Position numbers and translations under genes: made by a program. Below are positions 8,061 to 14,188 of a stretch of 44,232 nucleotides of DNA, in pieces. Each line of letters begins with the position of its first letter. Positions within the stretch are counted from its first letter, which is position 1. The notes under the pieces are model-generated. The model had not been told where the DNA came from, did not search any database, and saw only the letters and a program-made list of their open reading frames with translations. The stretch comes from Prevotella sp. (GTDB taxonomy: Bacteria; Bacteroidota; Bacteroidia; Bacteroidales; Bacteroidaceae): positions 1 through 44,232 of the forward strand of contig JAGAON010000001.1 of the NCBI GenBank assembly GCA_017623655.1, in the 5' to 3' direction.

Positions 8061-8513
8061 ATGAAACACGAAAGTATCGACACGAACGATATTCAGCTCA
8101 GCAGGCATTTCCGCTTGTCGGAATTTACTCGCAGCGCTACGGCCATACGGTATGGCATTGACAATGAACCTGACGTGGATAGTGTGGAGGCGCTGCAGAA
8201 CCTCTGCATACACGTTCTGGAACCTTTGAGGCAGCGTTTTGGCGTGATAAGGGTGACGAGCGGTTACCGCTGTCCTGAGCTTAACAACAAGATCGGCGGG
8301 TCTCCTACTTCACAACATCTCAGGGGTGAGGCGGCGGACATTCACGTGGGTTCGCTTGCCACAGCGCGCAAATTCTTTTATTTCATCCGTGAGAACGTTG
8401 TTTTTGACCAGATGCTGCTGGAGATGAAGACGGGCAAAGTGCACTGCCTGCACGTCAGCTACACGGCGGAAAGGGAGAACAGGGGGATGTGCAGGAGCGA
8501 ATACGCCGTGTGA
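8061..8513 (+). CDS. Peptidase M15-like D-Ala-D-Ala peptidase, endolysin-type
   Basis: A 150-aa protein of the M15 zinc peptidase group, which cleaves D-alanyl bonds of peptidoglycan stem peptides. Evidence: V-T-S-G-Y-R at 65-70, S84-Q-H86-L-R-G-E-A-A-D93, and H131-V-S, giving the H/D/H zinc ligands in the usual order. There is no signal peptide or membrane anchor, so a cytoplasmic or phage-endolysin-like protein is more likely than a periplasmic housekeeping carboxypeptidase. It is the first gene of a unit with an HU-like gene 69 bp downstream and a 31-aa ORF beyond it, a grouping that recurs in Bacteroidales genomes to my recollection. The function of the unit is unknown. Confidence 0.8.
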   Translation: MKHESIDTNDIQLSRHFRLSEFTRSATAIRYGIDNEPDVDSVEALQNLCIHVLEPLRQRFGVIRVTSGYRCPELNNKIGGSPTSQHLRGEAADIHVGSLATARKFFYFIRENVVFDQMLLEMKTGKVHCLHVSYTAERENRGMCRSEYAV

Positions 8514-8582
8514 AAAGGGGGATTTCGTTACCCCGAAACTAACAAAACAAATTAATAATCTAACAAAAAACACAAAAAGACT

Positions 8583-8978
8583 ATGGCAATTCAGTATTTG
8601 ACCAAACAAGACACTCGTTCTAACGGAAACAGCAAATGGTATGGCCGCGCCGTGCATCCGTCAACCGTCGGCCTTGACGTTATAGCGGAGCGCATACAGC
8701 ACACCTGCTCCATGACCAAGGGTGACGTGCTGGCTGTGCTCACGGAGATGGTGAGCGTGATGAAGGATGAGCTTCAGAACTCCAACAAGGTGCGTCTTGA
8801 CGGCCTCGGAACGTTCTCCATCGGTCTGCGCACTGTCGGTGCCAAGACGGAGGAGGAGTTTACCGCCAACGACAATATCAAGGCGTTCGTGGTGAACTTC
8901 CTTGCCGAGGGCAGAAAGCAGAACGGCAAGCTGGTGCGTACCTTCACTGACGGCATAAGGGCTGTCAAGGCGGTGTAA
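8583..8978 (+). CDS. HU/IHF-like DNA-binding protein (HU-HIG type)
   Basis: A 131-aa protein related to the histone-like HU family. The stretch T-K-G-D-V-L-A-V-L-T-E-M followed by K-V-R-L-D-G-L-G-T-F corresponds to the HU dimerisation helices and the strand leading into the DNA-binding arm. It is longer than classical HU (about 90 aa), with an N-terminal extension containing W-Y-G-R-A-V-H-P typical of the Bacteroidales HU-like proteins found beside M15 or amidase genes. It probably bends or coats DNA, target unknown. Second gene of the unit that starts at 7881. Confidence 0.8.
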   Translation: MAIQYLTKQDTRSNGNSKWYGRAVHPSTVGLDVIAERIQHTCSMTKGDVLAVLTEMVSVMKDELQNSNKVRLDGLGTFSIGLRTVGAKTEEEFTANDNIKAFVVNFLAEGRKQNGKLVRTFTDGIRAVKAV

Positions 8979-8984
8979 TGTTCG

Positions 8985-9060
8985 GTTGTCAGTTATGAGT
9001 TGTCGGTTGTGAGTGTATGGTTCAGGTATCCGGCGCAACTTATGACTTATAACTGACAAC
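8985..9060. repeat. Inverted repeat between the HU-like gene and the micro-protein gene
   Basis: GTTGTCAGTTATGAGT (8985-9000) pairs with ACTTATAACTGACAAC (9045-9060), 15 of 16 positions. It has no T-tract, so it is not a classic terminator. It could stabilise the upstream mRNA or simply be a copy of the AACTCATAACTG spacer repeat family. Confidence 0.6.
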
Positions 9061-9088
9061 TCACAATTCATAAATAAAATCTTCTACC

Positions 9089-9184
9089 ATGATAAACAAT
9101 AAGTGGAGCGTTATAATAAACGCCATACTGACGGCTGTGACGAGTATCATAAGCGCGCTGACGGTAAGCTCGTGCGCCTTGTGA
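9089..9184 (+). CDS. 'Smalltalk'-type 31-aa micro-protein
   Basis: The peptide M-I-N-N-K-W-S-V-I-I-N-A-I-L-T-A ... S-S-C-A-L has a single hydrophobic segment of about 20 residues and a cysteine three residues from the end. This is the layout of the Bacteroidales micro-proteins annotated as smalltalk protein, which are typically encoded beside HU-like and amidase/M15 genes. It is probably membrane-inserted. The final T-V-S-S-C is lipobox-like, but there would be almost no mature chain. The gene is closed by a perfect terminator 18 bp downstream, which supports it as the last gene of the unit. Biological role unknown. Confidence 0.75.
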   Translation: MINNKWSVIINAILTAVTSIISALTVSSCAL

Positions 9185-9201
9185 TGAGAATATGAAAGAA
9201 G

Positions 9202-9244
9202 GTGGGGAAAGATACGCGCACGGCGGCTTTCCCCACTTTTTTTT
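9202..9244 (+). terminator. Rho-independent terminator
   Basis: GTGGGGAAAG (9202-9211) pairs perfectly with CTTTCCCCAC (9227-9236), with a 15-nt loop, followed by eight T. It ends the M15/HU/micro-protein unit. Confidence 0.92.
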
Positions 9245-9276
9245 ATTTGTTGATTCTTTATTTTGTGCTTTGTTAT

Positions 9277-9307
9277 TTTGCGGTTTGGTAAGAAAATGTT
9301 AACTTTG
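9277..9307 (+). promoter_or_regulatory. Promoter of the ORF6N gene
   Basis: TTTG at 9277-9280, a 19-nt spacer and TAACTTTG at 9300-9307: a full consensus match. The predicted leader is about 60 nt to the ATG at 9375. Confidence 0.8.
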
Positions 9308-9374
9308 CAAATATTATTTGTTTCAATGCCAACGCACGAAATTACTTATTTGTGTGTCAGAATGTAATTTAACA

Positions 9375-9920
9375 ATGAATCTAATATCATTCAATACCGT
9401 CAAGGACAAAATAATACGTTTGCATGAAAAGGATGTTATCCTTGACTTTGCCGTAGCAGAACTCTATGGCGTGCAGACAAAAGAGATAAATCAGGCTGTA
9501 AAGAATAATCCTAAGAAATTTCCTGACGGCTATGTCTTTGAGCTTAATAAAGAGGAACTTACGGATTTGCGGTCAAAAAATTTGACCACAATAAGCTCTA
9601 TGTCCCGCACTATGCCAAAGGCTTTTACAGAAAAAGGTCTGTATATGCTTGCCACCATCCTTAAAGGAGACCGTGCGACAGATACGGCCATAGCGATTAT
9701 CGATGCCTTTGCCAAATTACGCGAGCTTTCACGCACTATTGGGGAATTGTCAGCCAATCCCGACAAATTTACCCAGCGCTCACTTATGCAGAAGAGTGGG
9801 GAGATTATGGCAGACCTTTTCGGTGAGGATATGGAAACCAATGAAACGGAGACTGAAATAGAGCTTAATTTTGCTGTTCTTAAATTGAAGCATACTATTA
9901 AGCGTAAAGGAAATAAATAA
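9375..9920 (+). CDS. ORF6N domain DNA-binding protein
   Basis: A 181-aa protein. An in-frame ATG exists at 9318, but it falls at the predicted transcription start; 9375 gives the normal family N-terminus. Residues about 8-95 (I-I-R-L-H-E-K-D-V-I-L-D, then L-A-E-L-Y-G-V, K-N-N-P-K-K-F-P, A-F-T-E-K-G-L-Y-M-L-A-T) match the ORF6N domain, a phage-derived KilA-N-like DNA-binding module common as a small transcriptional regulator in Bacteroidota. The C-terminal third is helical and acidic (E-T-N-E-T-E-T-E), probably for oligomerisation. It has its own promoter and converges on tatC with 8 bp between stops. Target genes are unknown. Confidence 0.85.
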   Translation: MNLISFNTVKDKIIRLHEKDVILDFAVAELYGVQTKEINQAVKNNPKKFPDGYVFELNKEELTDLRSKNLTTISSMSRTMPKAFTEKGLYMLATILKGDRATDTAIAIIDAFAKLRELSRTIGELSANPDKFTQRSLMQKSGEIMADLFGEDMETNETETEIELNFAVLKLKHTIKRKGNK

Positions 9921-9928
9921 ACAGTGTT

Positions 9929-10702
9929 TCAGGCTTTTGTATGATTTTTCCCCGCCATGCTGACGATGCTTGCCTCATAGAGAAGGCACATGGGCAGCGA
10001 GACAAGCAGCAGTGTGAAGACGTCGGAGGTGGGGGTGATGACGGCGGCTACGATGAGTATGAGAACCACGGCATGGCGGCGGTAGCGGCGCATGAAAGGG
10101 GCGGTGAGCAGTCCCATGCGCGAGAAGAGCCACGCCAGTACGGGCATCTCGAAGACTATGCCTATGGTGAGACACATCATGATGAGTGTGCTCATGTATG
10201 ACTTCAGCGTTATCATGTTTTCCACCTCTCCGCTTACCTGATATGTTCCGAGGAAACGGAAGGTGAGGGGGAAGATAAGGTAGTAGCTCAGCAGTACGCC
10301 GAGAAGGAACATTGTGTATCCGCTGCCCACAAGGCGCAGGGCGTGACGGCGTTCGCCGGTGTAGAGGGCCGGCGAGACAAAGCGGAAGATTTCATAGAGA
10401 ATGTATGGCGAGGCGCACAGCACGCCTGCCGCGAGGGCTGTCTGCATGTGTATGACGAACTGCTCCGCAAGGCCGGTGTTGACGAGGCTTACGGAGAAGT
10501 GCTCCATGGCGCTTAGGCGTTCCATGAGGCGGTAGGTTATGAAGTCCGCGTCTTTTGGCGCGAGAACGATGTCGAAGAGCTGTTCCTTGAAGAGGAAAGC
10601 CGCGATGGCTGCCGTGACGGTGACGAGGATAATCCTCAGCAGTGTGTGGCGCAGCTCGTCGAGGTGTTCCCAGAAGGTCTGTGCGTCGGTCTGCTGTGGC
10701 AT
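9929..10702 (-). CDS. tatC: Twin-arginine translocase subunit TatC
   Basis: A 257-aa inner-membrane protein with six hydrophobic segments. It is the receptor core of the Tat pathway, which exports folded, often cofactor-loaded proteins with an S-R-R-x-F-L-K signal. The family hallmark E-H-L-D-E-L-R is at residues 12-18, followed by the first membrane helix; a further hallmark is the P-Y-I-L-Y-E-I-F-R-F region. Length fits the family. It lies 2 bp downstream of tatA, and the operon upstream encodes two proteins with Tat-like signals. No tatB is visible, in line with minimal TatA/TatC systems. Confidence 0.95.
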   Translation of the reverse strand: MPQQTDAQTFWEHLDELRHTLLRIILVTVTAAIAAFLFKEQLFDIVLAPKDADFITYRLMERLSAMEHFSVSLVNTGLAEQFVIHMQTALAAGVLCASPYILYEIFRFVSPALYTGERRHALRLVGSGYTMFLLGVLLSYYLIFPLTFRFLGTYQVSGEVENMITLKSYMSTLIMMCLTIGIVFEMPVLAWLFSRMGLLTAPFMRRYRRHAVVLILIVAAVITPTSDVFTLLLVSLPMCLLYEASIVSMAGKNHTKA

Positions 10703-10704
10703 TG

Positions 10705-10902
10705 TTACTCTTGCCGGTTCTTGTCGTCCGGCTTCTCGTCTTTTTCTATCTCTTTCATGCCGTCCTTGAACGAGCGTACACCCTTGCCGAGTCCGTTCAT
10801 CAGTTCGGGTATCTTCTTTCCTCCGAAAAACAGCAGTACAACGAGGGCTATTAGCAGGATTTCCTGCATTCCGATGCCTCCTATCAGTAGTGGGGTAGTC
10901 AT
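10705..10902 (-). CDS. tatA: Twin-arginine translocase subunit TatA
   Basis: A 65-aa protein: short N-terminus, one membrane helix (about residues 13-26), the conserved F-G hinge (F26-G27), K-I-P-E-L, then an amphipathic helix ([10 protein letters not shown]) and a charged tail. TatA forms the variable-size translocation patch around TatC. I chose the ATG at 10902; an internal ATG at 10869 would remove residues that normally precede the helix. It sits 2 bp before tatC. Its upstream gap is AT-rich repeat, which separates it from the aldo/keto reductase gene. Confidence 0.92.
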   Translation of the reverse strand: MTTPLLIGGIGMQEILLIALVVLLFFGGKKIPELMNGLGKGVRSFKDGMKEIEKDEKPDDKNRQE

Positions 10903-10907
10903 GGGGA

Positions 10908-11015
10908 TTTATAATTTATAATTAACAATTAACAATTAATAATTAATAATTTGTGAGTTGTAAAAACCGCATAATAATTATACATTATACATTGTACATT
11001 TTACATTATACATTG
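10908..11015. repeat. AT-rich tandem repeats between the reductase gene and tatA
   Basis: Two blocks of reiterated TTATAATTAACAATTAACAA and TACATTATACATTGTACATT type units (10908-10950 and 10977-11015). The second block contains the reductase's stop codon, so its last codons (S-N-V-stop) derive from the repeat. Same type as 1-38. Confidence 0.7.
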
Positions 11016-12505
11016 CTTTTCAGCTTTTCCACATATTCGTCGATGCGGTGCAGTTCTGCCGGTATGTCGATGCGCTGCGGGCAGTGTGAGGAACACTGGT
11101 TGCAGCCTATGCAGTGGTCAGCCTGCCGCAGTTTCGGCACGCTGCGGTCATAGCCTATGAGGTATGCGCGGCGTGCCTCGCGGTAGTTCTCGTCCTGCGT
11201 GCCGCTTACGACGTAACCCTCGTTTATGCACTTGTTGTAGTGCAGCAGTATGGCCGGTATGTCTATGCCGTAGGGGCATGGCATACAGTACTTGCAGTCG
11301 TTGCACGGTATGGTCTTGAACTCCGTCATCATTGTCGCCGTCTGTTGCAGAAACTCCAGTTCATCGTTGTTCAGCGGTTTCAGCGGAGAGTATGAGCGCA
11401 GGTTGTCCTGCAAGTGCTCCATCAGCGTCATGCCGCTCAGCACGGTCAGCACGCCGGGTTTGGTGCCTGCGAAGCGGAACGCCCATGATGCCACGCTGCG
11501 CTCCGGTTCACGCTGTTTCAGCCCGGCGACAATCTTGTCAGGCAGTTTTGACAGCCTTCCGCCCAGCAGCGGTTCCATGATAACGGCGGGAATGTTGCGC
11601 TTTGCGAGTTCGTTGTAGAGGTACTTCGCGTTGGTGTTGCGCGGGTTTATGCGTTCGGCATATTTCCAGTCAAGATAGTTGAGCTGTATCTGCACGAAGT
11701 CCCATTTGTATTTGCCGTGCAGCGAAAGCAGGTGGTCGAACACCTTTATGTCGCCGTGGTATGAGAAGCCGAGGTTGCGTATGCGCCCCGCCTCACGCTC
11801 GGCAAGGAGAAAGTCCAGCATGCCGTTATCTACATACCGTTTCCTGTAAGTCTCCATGCCGTCGTGGTCTCCCGCGCTCATGCCGATGCCGTGCAGCAGC
11901 ATGTAGTCTATGTAATCCACCTGCAACTCCTTCATGGAATTGCGGTACATGGCCACGGACGCTTCGCGGCTCCACGTCTCCGGCGCGAAGTTTGAGAGTT
12001 TTGTTGCGACGAAGTATTTTTCGCGCGGATGGCGGCTCAGCGCTATTCCCGTTGAGCGTTCGGAAAGGCCTTTGCAGTATGCGGGCGATGTGTCGAAATA
12101 GTTTACGCCGTGGTCCATGGCGTAATCCACAAGCCTGTTTACCATGTCCTGGTCAATCTCCTCGTCCTCTCCCTCTCTGGCGCTCCTTCCGCTTACCGAC
12201 GGCAGGCGCATCATGCCGAAGCCCAACAGCGACACCTTGTCGCCGGTGGAGGGATTGGTGCGGTAGGTCATCTTGTCCTTCGGTATGTCCGCCCCTGACG
12301 CTTCCGTGCCTTCATCGCCGGCCTGTCCCCGTGAGGTGCAGGAGGCTATGCCGGACGCGGCCATGCCCGTTGCACCGAGGATTTTGAGGAAGGCACGGCG
12401 GGAGACGCCGGCCCCCTCCCAACCTCCCCGAGGGGAGGAGTTGATGGCTTTTGCGGCATCGGGACGGGGGTTGGTGTTAGTTGTAGTATTGTTGTCGTGT
12501 TCCAT
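11006..12505 (-). CDS. Tat-exported aldo/keto reductase with C-terminal 4Fe-4S domain
   Basis: A 499-aa protein. Residues 35-41 are S-R-R-A-F-L-K, a consensus Tat motif, followed by a hydrophobic stretch ending in I-A-S-C56, a lipobox; it is therefore probably a Tat-exported lipoprotein. The body is an aldo/keto reductase TIM barrel with the expected tetrad: D and Y in Y-F-D-T-S-P-A-Y, K in V-A-T-K, H in M-L-L-H. The C-terminal ~110 residues hold two ferredoxin-like cysteine groups (C-N-D-C-K-Y-C-M-P-C-P and C-I-G-C-N-Q-C-S-S-H-C-P). Substrate unknown. Residues 21-32 of the signal n-region are encoded by a GC-rich dispersed repeat (12411-12443). The ATG at 12505 has a good AAGGAAA site upstream. 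Confidence 0.88.
   Translation of the reverse strand: MEHDNNTTTNTNPRPDAAKAINSSPRGGWEGAGVSRRAFLKILGATGMAASGIASCTSRGQAGDEGTEASGADIPKDKMTYRTNPSTGDKVSLLGFGMMRLPSVSGRSAREGEDEEIDQDMVNRLVDYAMDHGVNYFDTSPAYCKGLSERSTGIALSRHPREKYFVATKLSNFAPETWSREASVAMYRNSMKELQVDYIDYMLLHGIGMSAGDHDGMETYRKRYVDNGMLDFLLAEREAGRIRNLGFSYHGDIKVFDHLLSLHGKYKWDFVQIQLNYLDWKYAERINPRNTNAKYLYNELAKRNIPAVIMEPLLGGRLSKLPDKIVAGLKQREPERSVASWAFRFAGTKPGVLTVLSGMTLMEHLQDNLRSYSPLKPLNNDELEFLQQTATMMTEFKTIPCNDCKYCMPCPYGIDIPAILLHYNKCINEGYVVSGTQDENYREARRAYLIGYDRSVPKLRQADHCIGCNQCSSHCPQRIDIPAELHRIDEYVEKLKSNV
12411..12443. repeat. GC-rich palindromic element, inside the reductase gene
   Basis: CCCCCTCCCAACCTCCCCGAGGGGAGGAGTT, split here as CCCCCTCCCAA and CCTCCCCGAGGGGAGG. 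It is in frame in the aldo/keto reductase gene and is translated (minus strand) as N-S-S-P-R-G-G-W-E-G-A directly before the Tat motif. Confidence 0.9.
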
Positions 12506-12548
12506 TGTCAGTTTCCTTGCGAAAATATATTAACGATAGGTAGTATTA

Positions 12549-12616
12549 ACTCCTCCCCTCGGGGAGGCCGGGAAGGGGCGTTTCCCATCGGGTGGTTGGA
12601 GGCCGGGAGGGGGCTA
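12549..12616. repeat. GC-rich palindromic element after the iron-sulphur gene
   Basis: AACTCCTCCCCTCGGGGAGG, then CCGGGAAGGGGC, a spacer, and a second partial arm GGCCGGGAGGGGGCTAC at 12601-12617. The CTA at 12614-12616 is the TAG stop of the upstream (minus-strand) iron-sulphur gene. Confidence 0.88.
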
Positions 12617-14101
12617 CATTTCGCTGTGCCTCTCGTTTCCCTCCACGTATATCGCGCTGAACGGCCGCGCCGGGCAAAGGTTCTCACACGCACCGCATCC
12701 TATGCACCGCTCGGTGTTGACGGCGGGAATCTTTACGGACATATCATCGTCAGGGTCTGACGGAACCATCTGTATCGCTCCCGACGGGCAGTGGCGGGCG
12801 CAGTTGCCGCATTCCACGCCATCCGTCAGCGGCACACAGTTCTTTCTTATCCACACGGCGTGGCCTATGCGCGTGGAGCTTTTCTCCGCCCTTGTCAGCG
12901 GCAGTATGGCGCCGGTGGGGCACACCTTCGAACAGCGGGTGCATTCAGGGCGGCAGTAACCGCGCTCGTATGACATCTCCGGCTGCATCAGCCTCATAAT
13001 GTCTGTTGACGGCCGCAGCACACCGTTGGGGCACGCCGACACACACAGCTGGCAGGCGGTGCAGTGTTGGGCGAAGTGGCGTGCATCGGCTGCTCCGGGC
13101 GGCACTATCGGGGTGCGGCGCACGGGCGGCTGCTTGTCCTCTATCACCGCCAGTCCGCCATCCACCTTCTTCTCTTGCGCCTTTACCGCGGCGGAGGTTG
13201 CGGCCATCGCCATGCTTGAGAGGAACAGGCGGCGGGAAGGGTTGGCCGGATGTTCCGTGCTTTCCTGAGACCCCGGAAAGGGTCTTAGTCGCAGTCGCAG
13301 CGCGCCATGCTTGCAGTTGTCGATACAGTCCATGCACGCCACGCAGCGGCTGTAATCTATGCCGTGGTTCTTTATGTCTATGCACGACGCCTTGCAACGC
13401 CTTGCGCACAGGTTGCAGTCCTTGCATTTGCCGGTGTCTATGACGGGGCGGAACAGCGAGAACCGCGACAGGAGCCCCAGCACCGTGCCTACGGGGCAGA
13501 CGGTGTTGCAGTAGGTTCGTCCCCCGCGCCATGCCAGCACTGATATTATGATGAACGTGGCCACGGCTATGATGAACGTCGGCAGGCTCTTGATCCACAC
13601 CTCCGTTTCATAGAAGGCGTAGCTGTCCATGCGTTCGGCAAAGTAAGCCAGCACATTGTTTCCCCATCTGTAAACGGGCGCGAAGAGGTTGGCCGCCATC
13701 CGGCCGTATGAGCTGTAAGGAGCCAGCAGCGCGGCGACGGAGCCGACGCCTCCCGCCAGGCAGATGATGAACACGCCCAGCATGCCGTAGCGCAGCCATG
13801 CCGTTTCCTTGGAATAGTAGAAGCGGTTGCGGCCTTTCCTGCCCCGTGAGTGCAGCCACGACACAATGTCTTGGAACACGCCCAGCGGGCATATCACCGA
13901 ACAGTATATTCTGCCGAACAGCAGCGTCAGCACTGCCAGCAACGCCACCACACCGGCGTTCAGTGCCAGCACGGCGGGCAGGAACTGTATCTTGGCCGTC
14001 CAGCCCAGCCACAGGTGAAAGGTTCCCGTGAAGTCGAGAAACAGCATGGTGACGGCTATGAAGAACAGCACGGCGAGTATGATTTTTGTTTTTCTCAGCA
14101 T
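12614..14101 (-). CDS. NapH/NapG-like membrane 4Fe-4S protein with internal Tat signal
   Basis: A 495-aa protein starting at M-L-R-K-T-K (14101). The N-terminal part has four membrane helices, with C-S-V-I-C-P and C-N-T-V-C-P motifs after helices 2 and 4 as in the NapH/MauN/RdxA quinol-linked electron-transfer family. Two ferredoxin clusters follow (C-K-D-C-N-L-C near 220, C-V-A-C-M-D-C near 257). Near residues 283-306 comes S-R-R-L-F-L plus a hydrophobic stretch ending A-x-A, i.e. a Tat-like signal in mid-protein. After it are four more cysteine groups (near 345, 383, 431, 467) as in NapG-like ferredoxins. Four helices leave the junction in the cytoplasm, so the second half could be moved across by Tat. 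Probably passes electrons to the reductase encoded next. Confidence 0.88.
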   Translation of the reverse strand: MLRKTKIILAVLFFIAVTMLFLDFTGTFHLWLGWTAKIQFLPAVLALNAGVVALLAVLTLLFGRIYCSVICPLGVFQDIVSWLHSRGRKGRNRFYYSKETAWLRYGMLGVFIICLAGGVGSVAALLAPYSSYGRMAANLFAPVYRWGNNVLAYFAERMDSYAFYETEVWIKSLPTFIIAVATFIIISVLAWRGGRTYCNTVCPVGTVLGLLSRFSLFRPVIDTGKCKDCNLCARRCKASCIDIKNHGIDYSRCVACMDCIDNCKHGALRLRLRPFPGSQESTEHPANPSRRLFLSSMAMAATSAAVKAQEKKVDGGLAVIEDKQPPVRRTPIVPPGAADARHFAQHCTACQLCVSACPNGVLRPSTDIMRLMQPEMSYERGYCRPECTRCSKVCPTGAILPLTRAEKSSTRIGHAVWIRKNCVPLTDGVECGNCARHCPSGAIQMVPSDPDDDMSVKIPAVNTERCIGCGACENLCPARPFSAIYVEGNERHSEM

Positions 14102-14131
14102 TGGTTGTTTTTGTTTGGTACGTATGCGCTG

Positions 14132-14139
14132 CAAAATTA
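14132..14139 (-). promoter_or_regulatory. Possible -7 element of the iron-sulphur/reductase/tat operon
   Basis: Minus strand TAATTTTG followed by C, 31 nt before the ATG at 14101 and within the 87-bp gap after the acyltransferase gene. No convincing -33 TTTG was found, so support is partial. Confidence 0.4.
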
Positions 14140-14188
14140 CGTACAATGTTTGGTTTTCCCGCTACCCGCATTCCCTTTACTGTTACCA

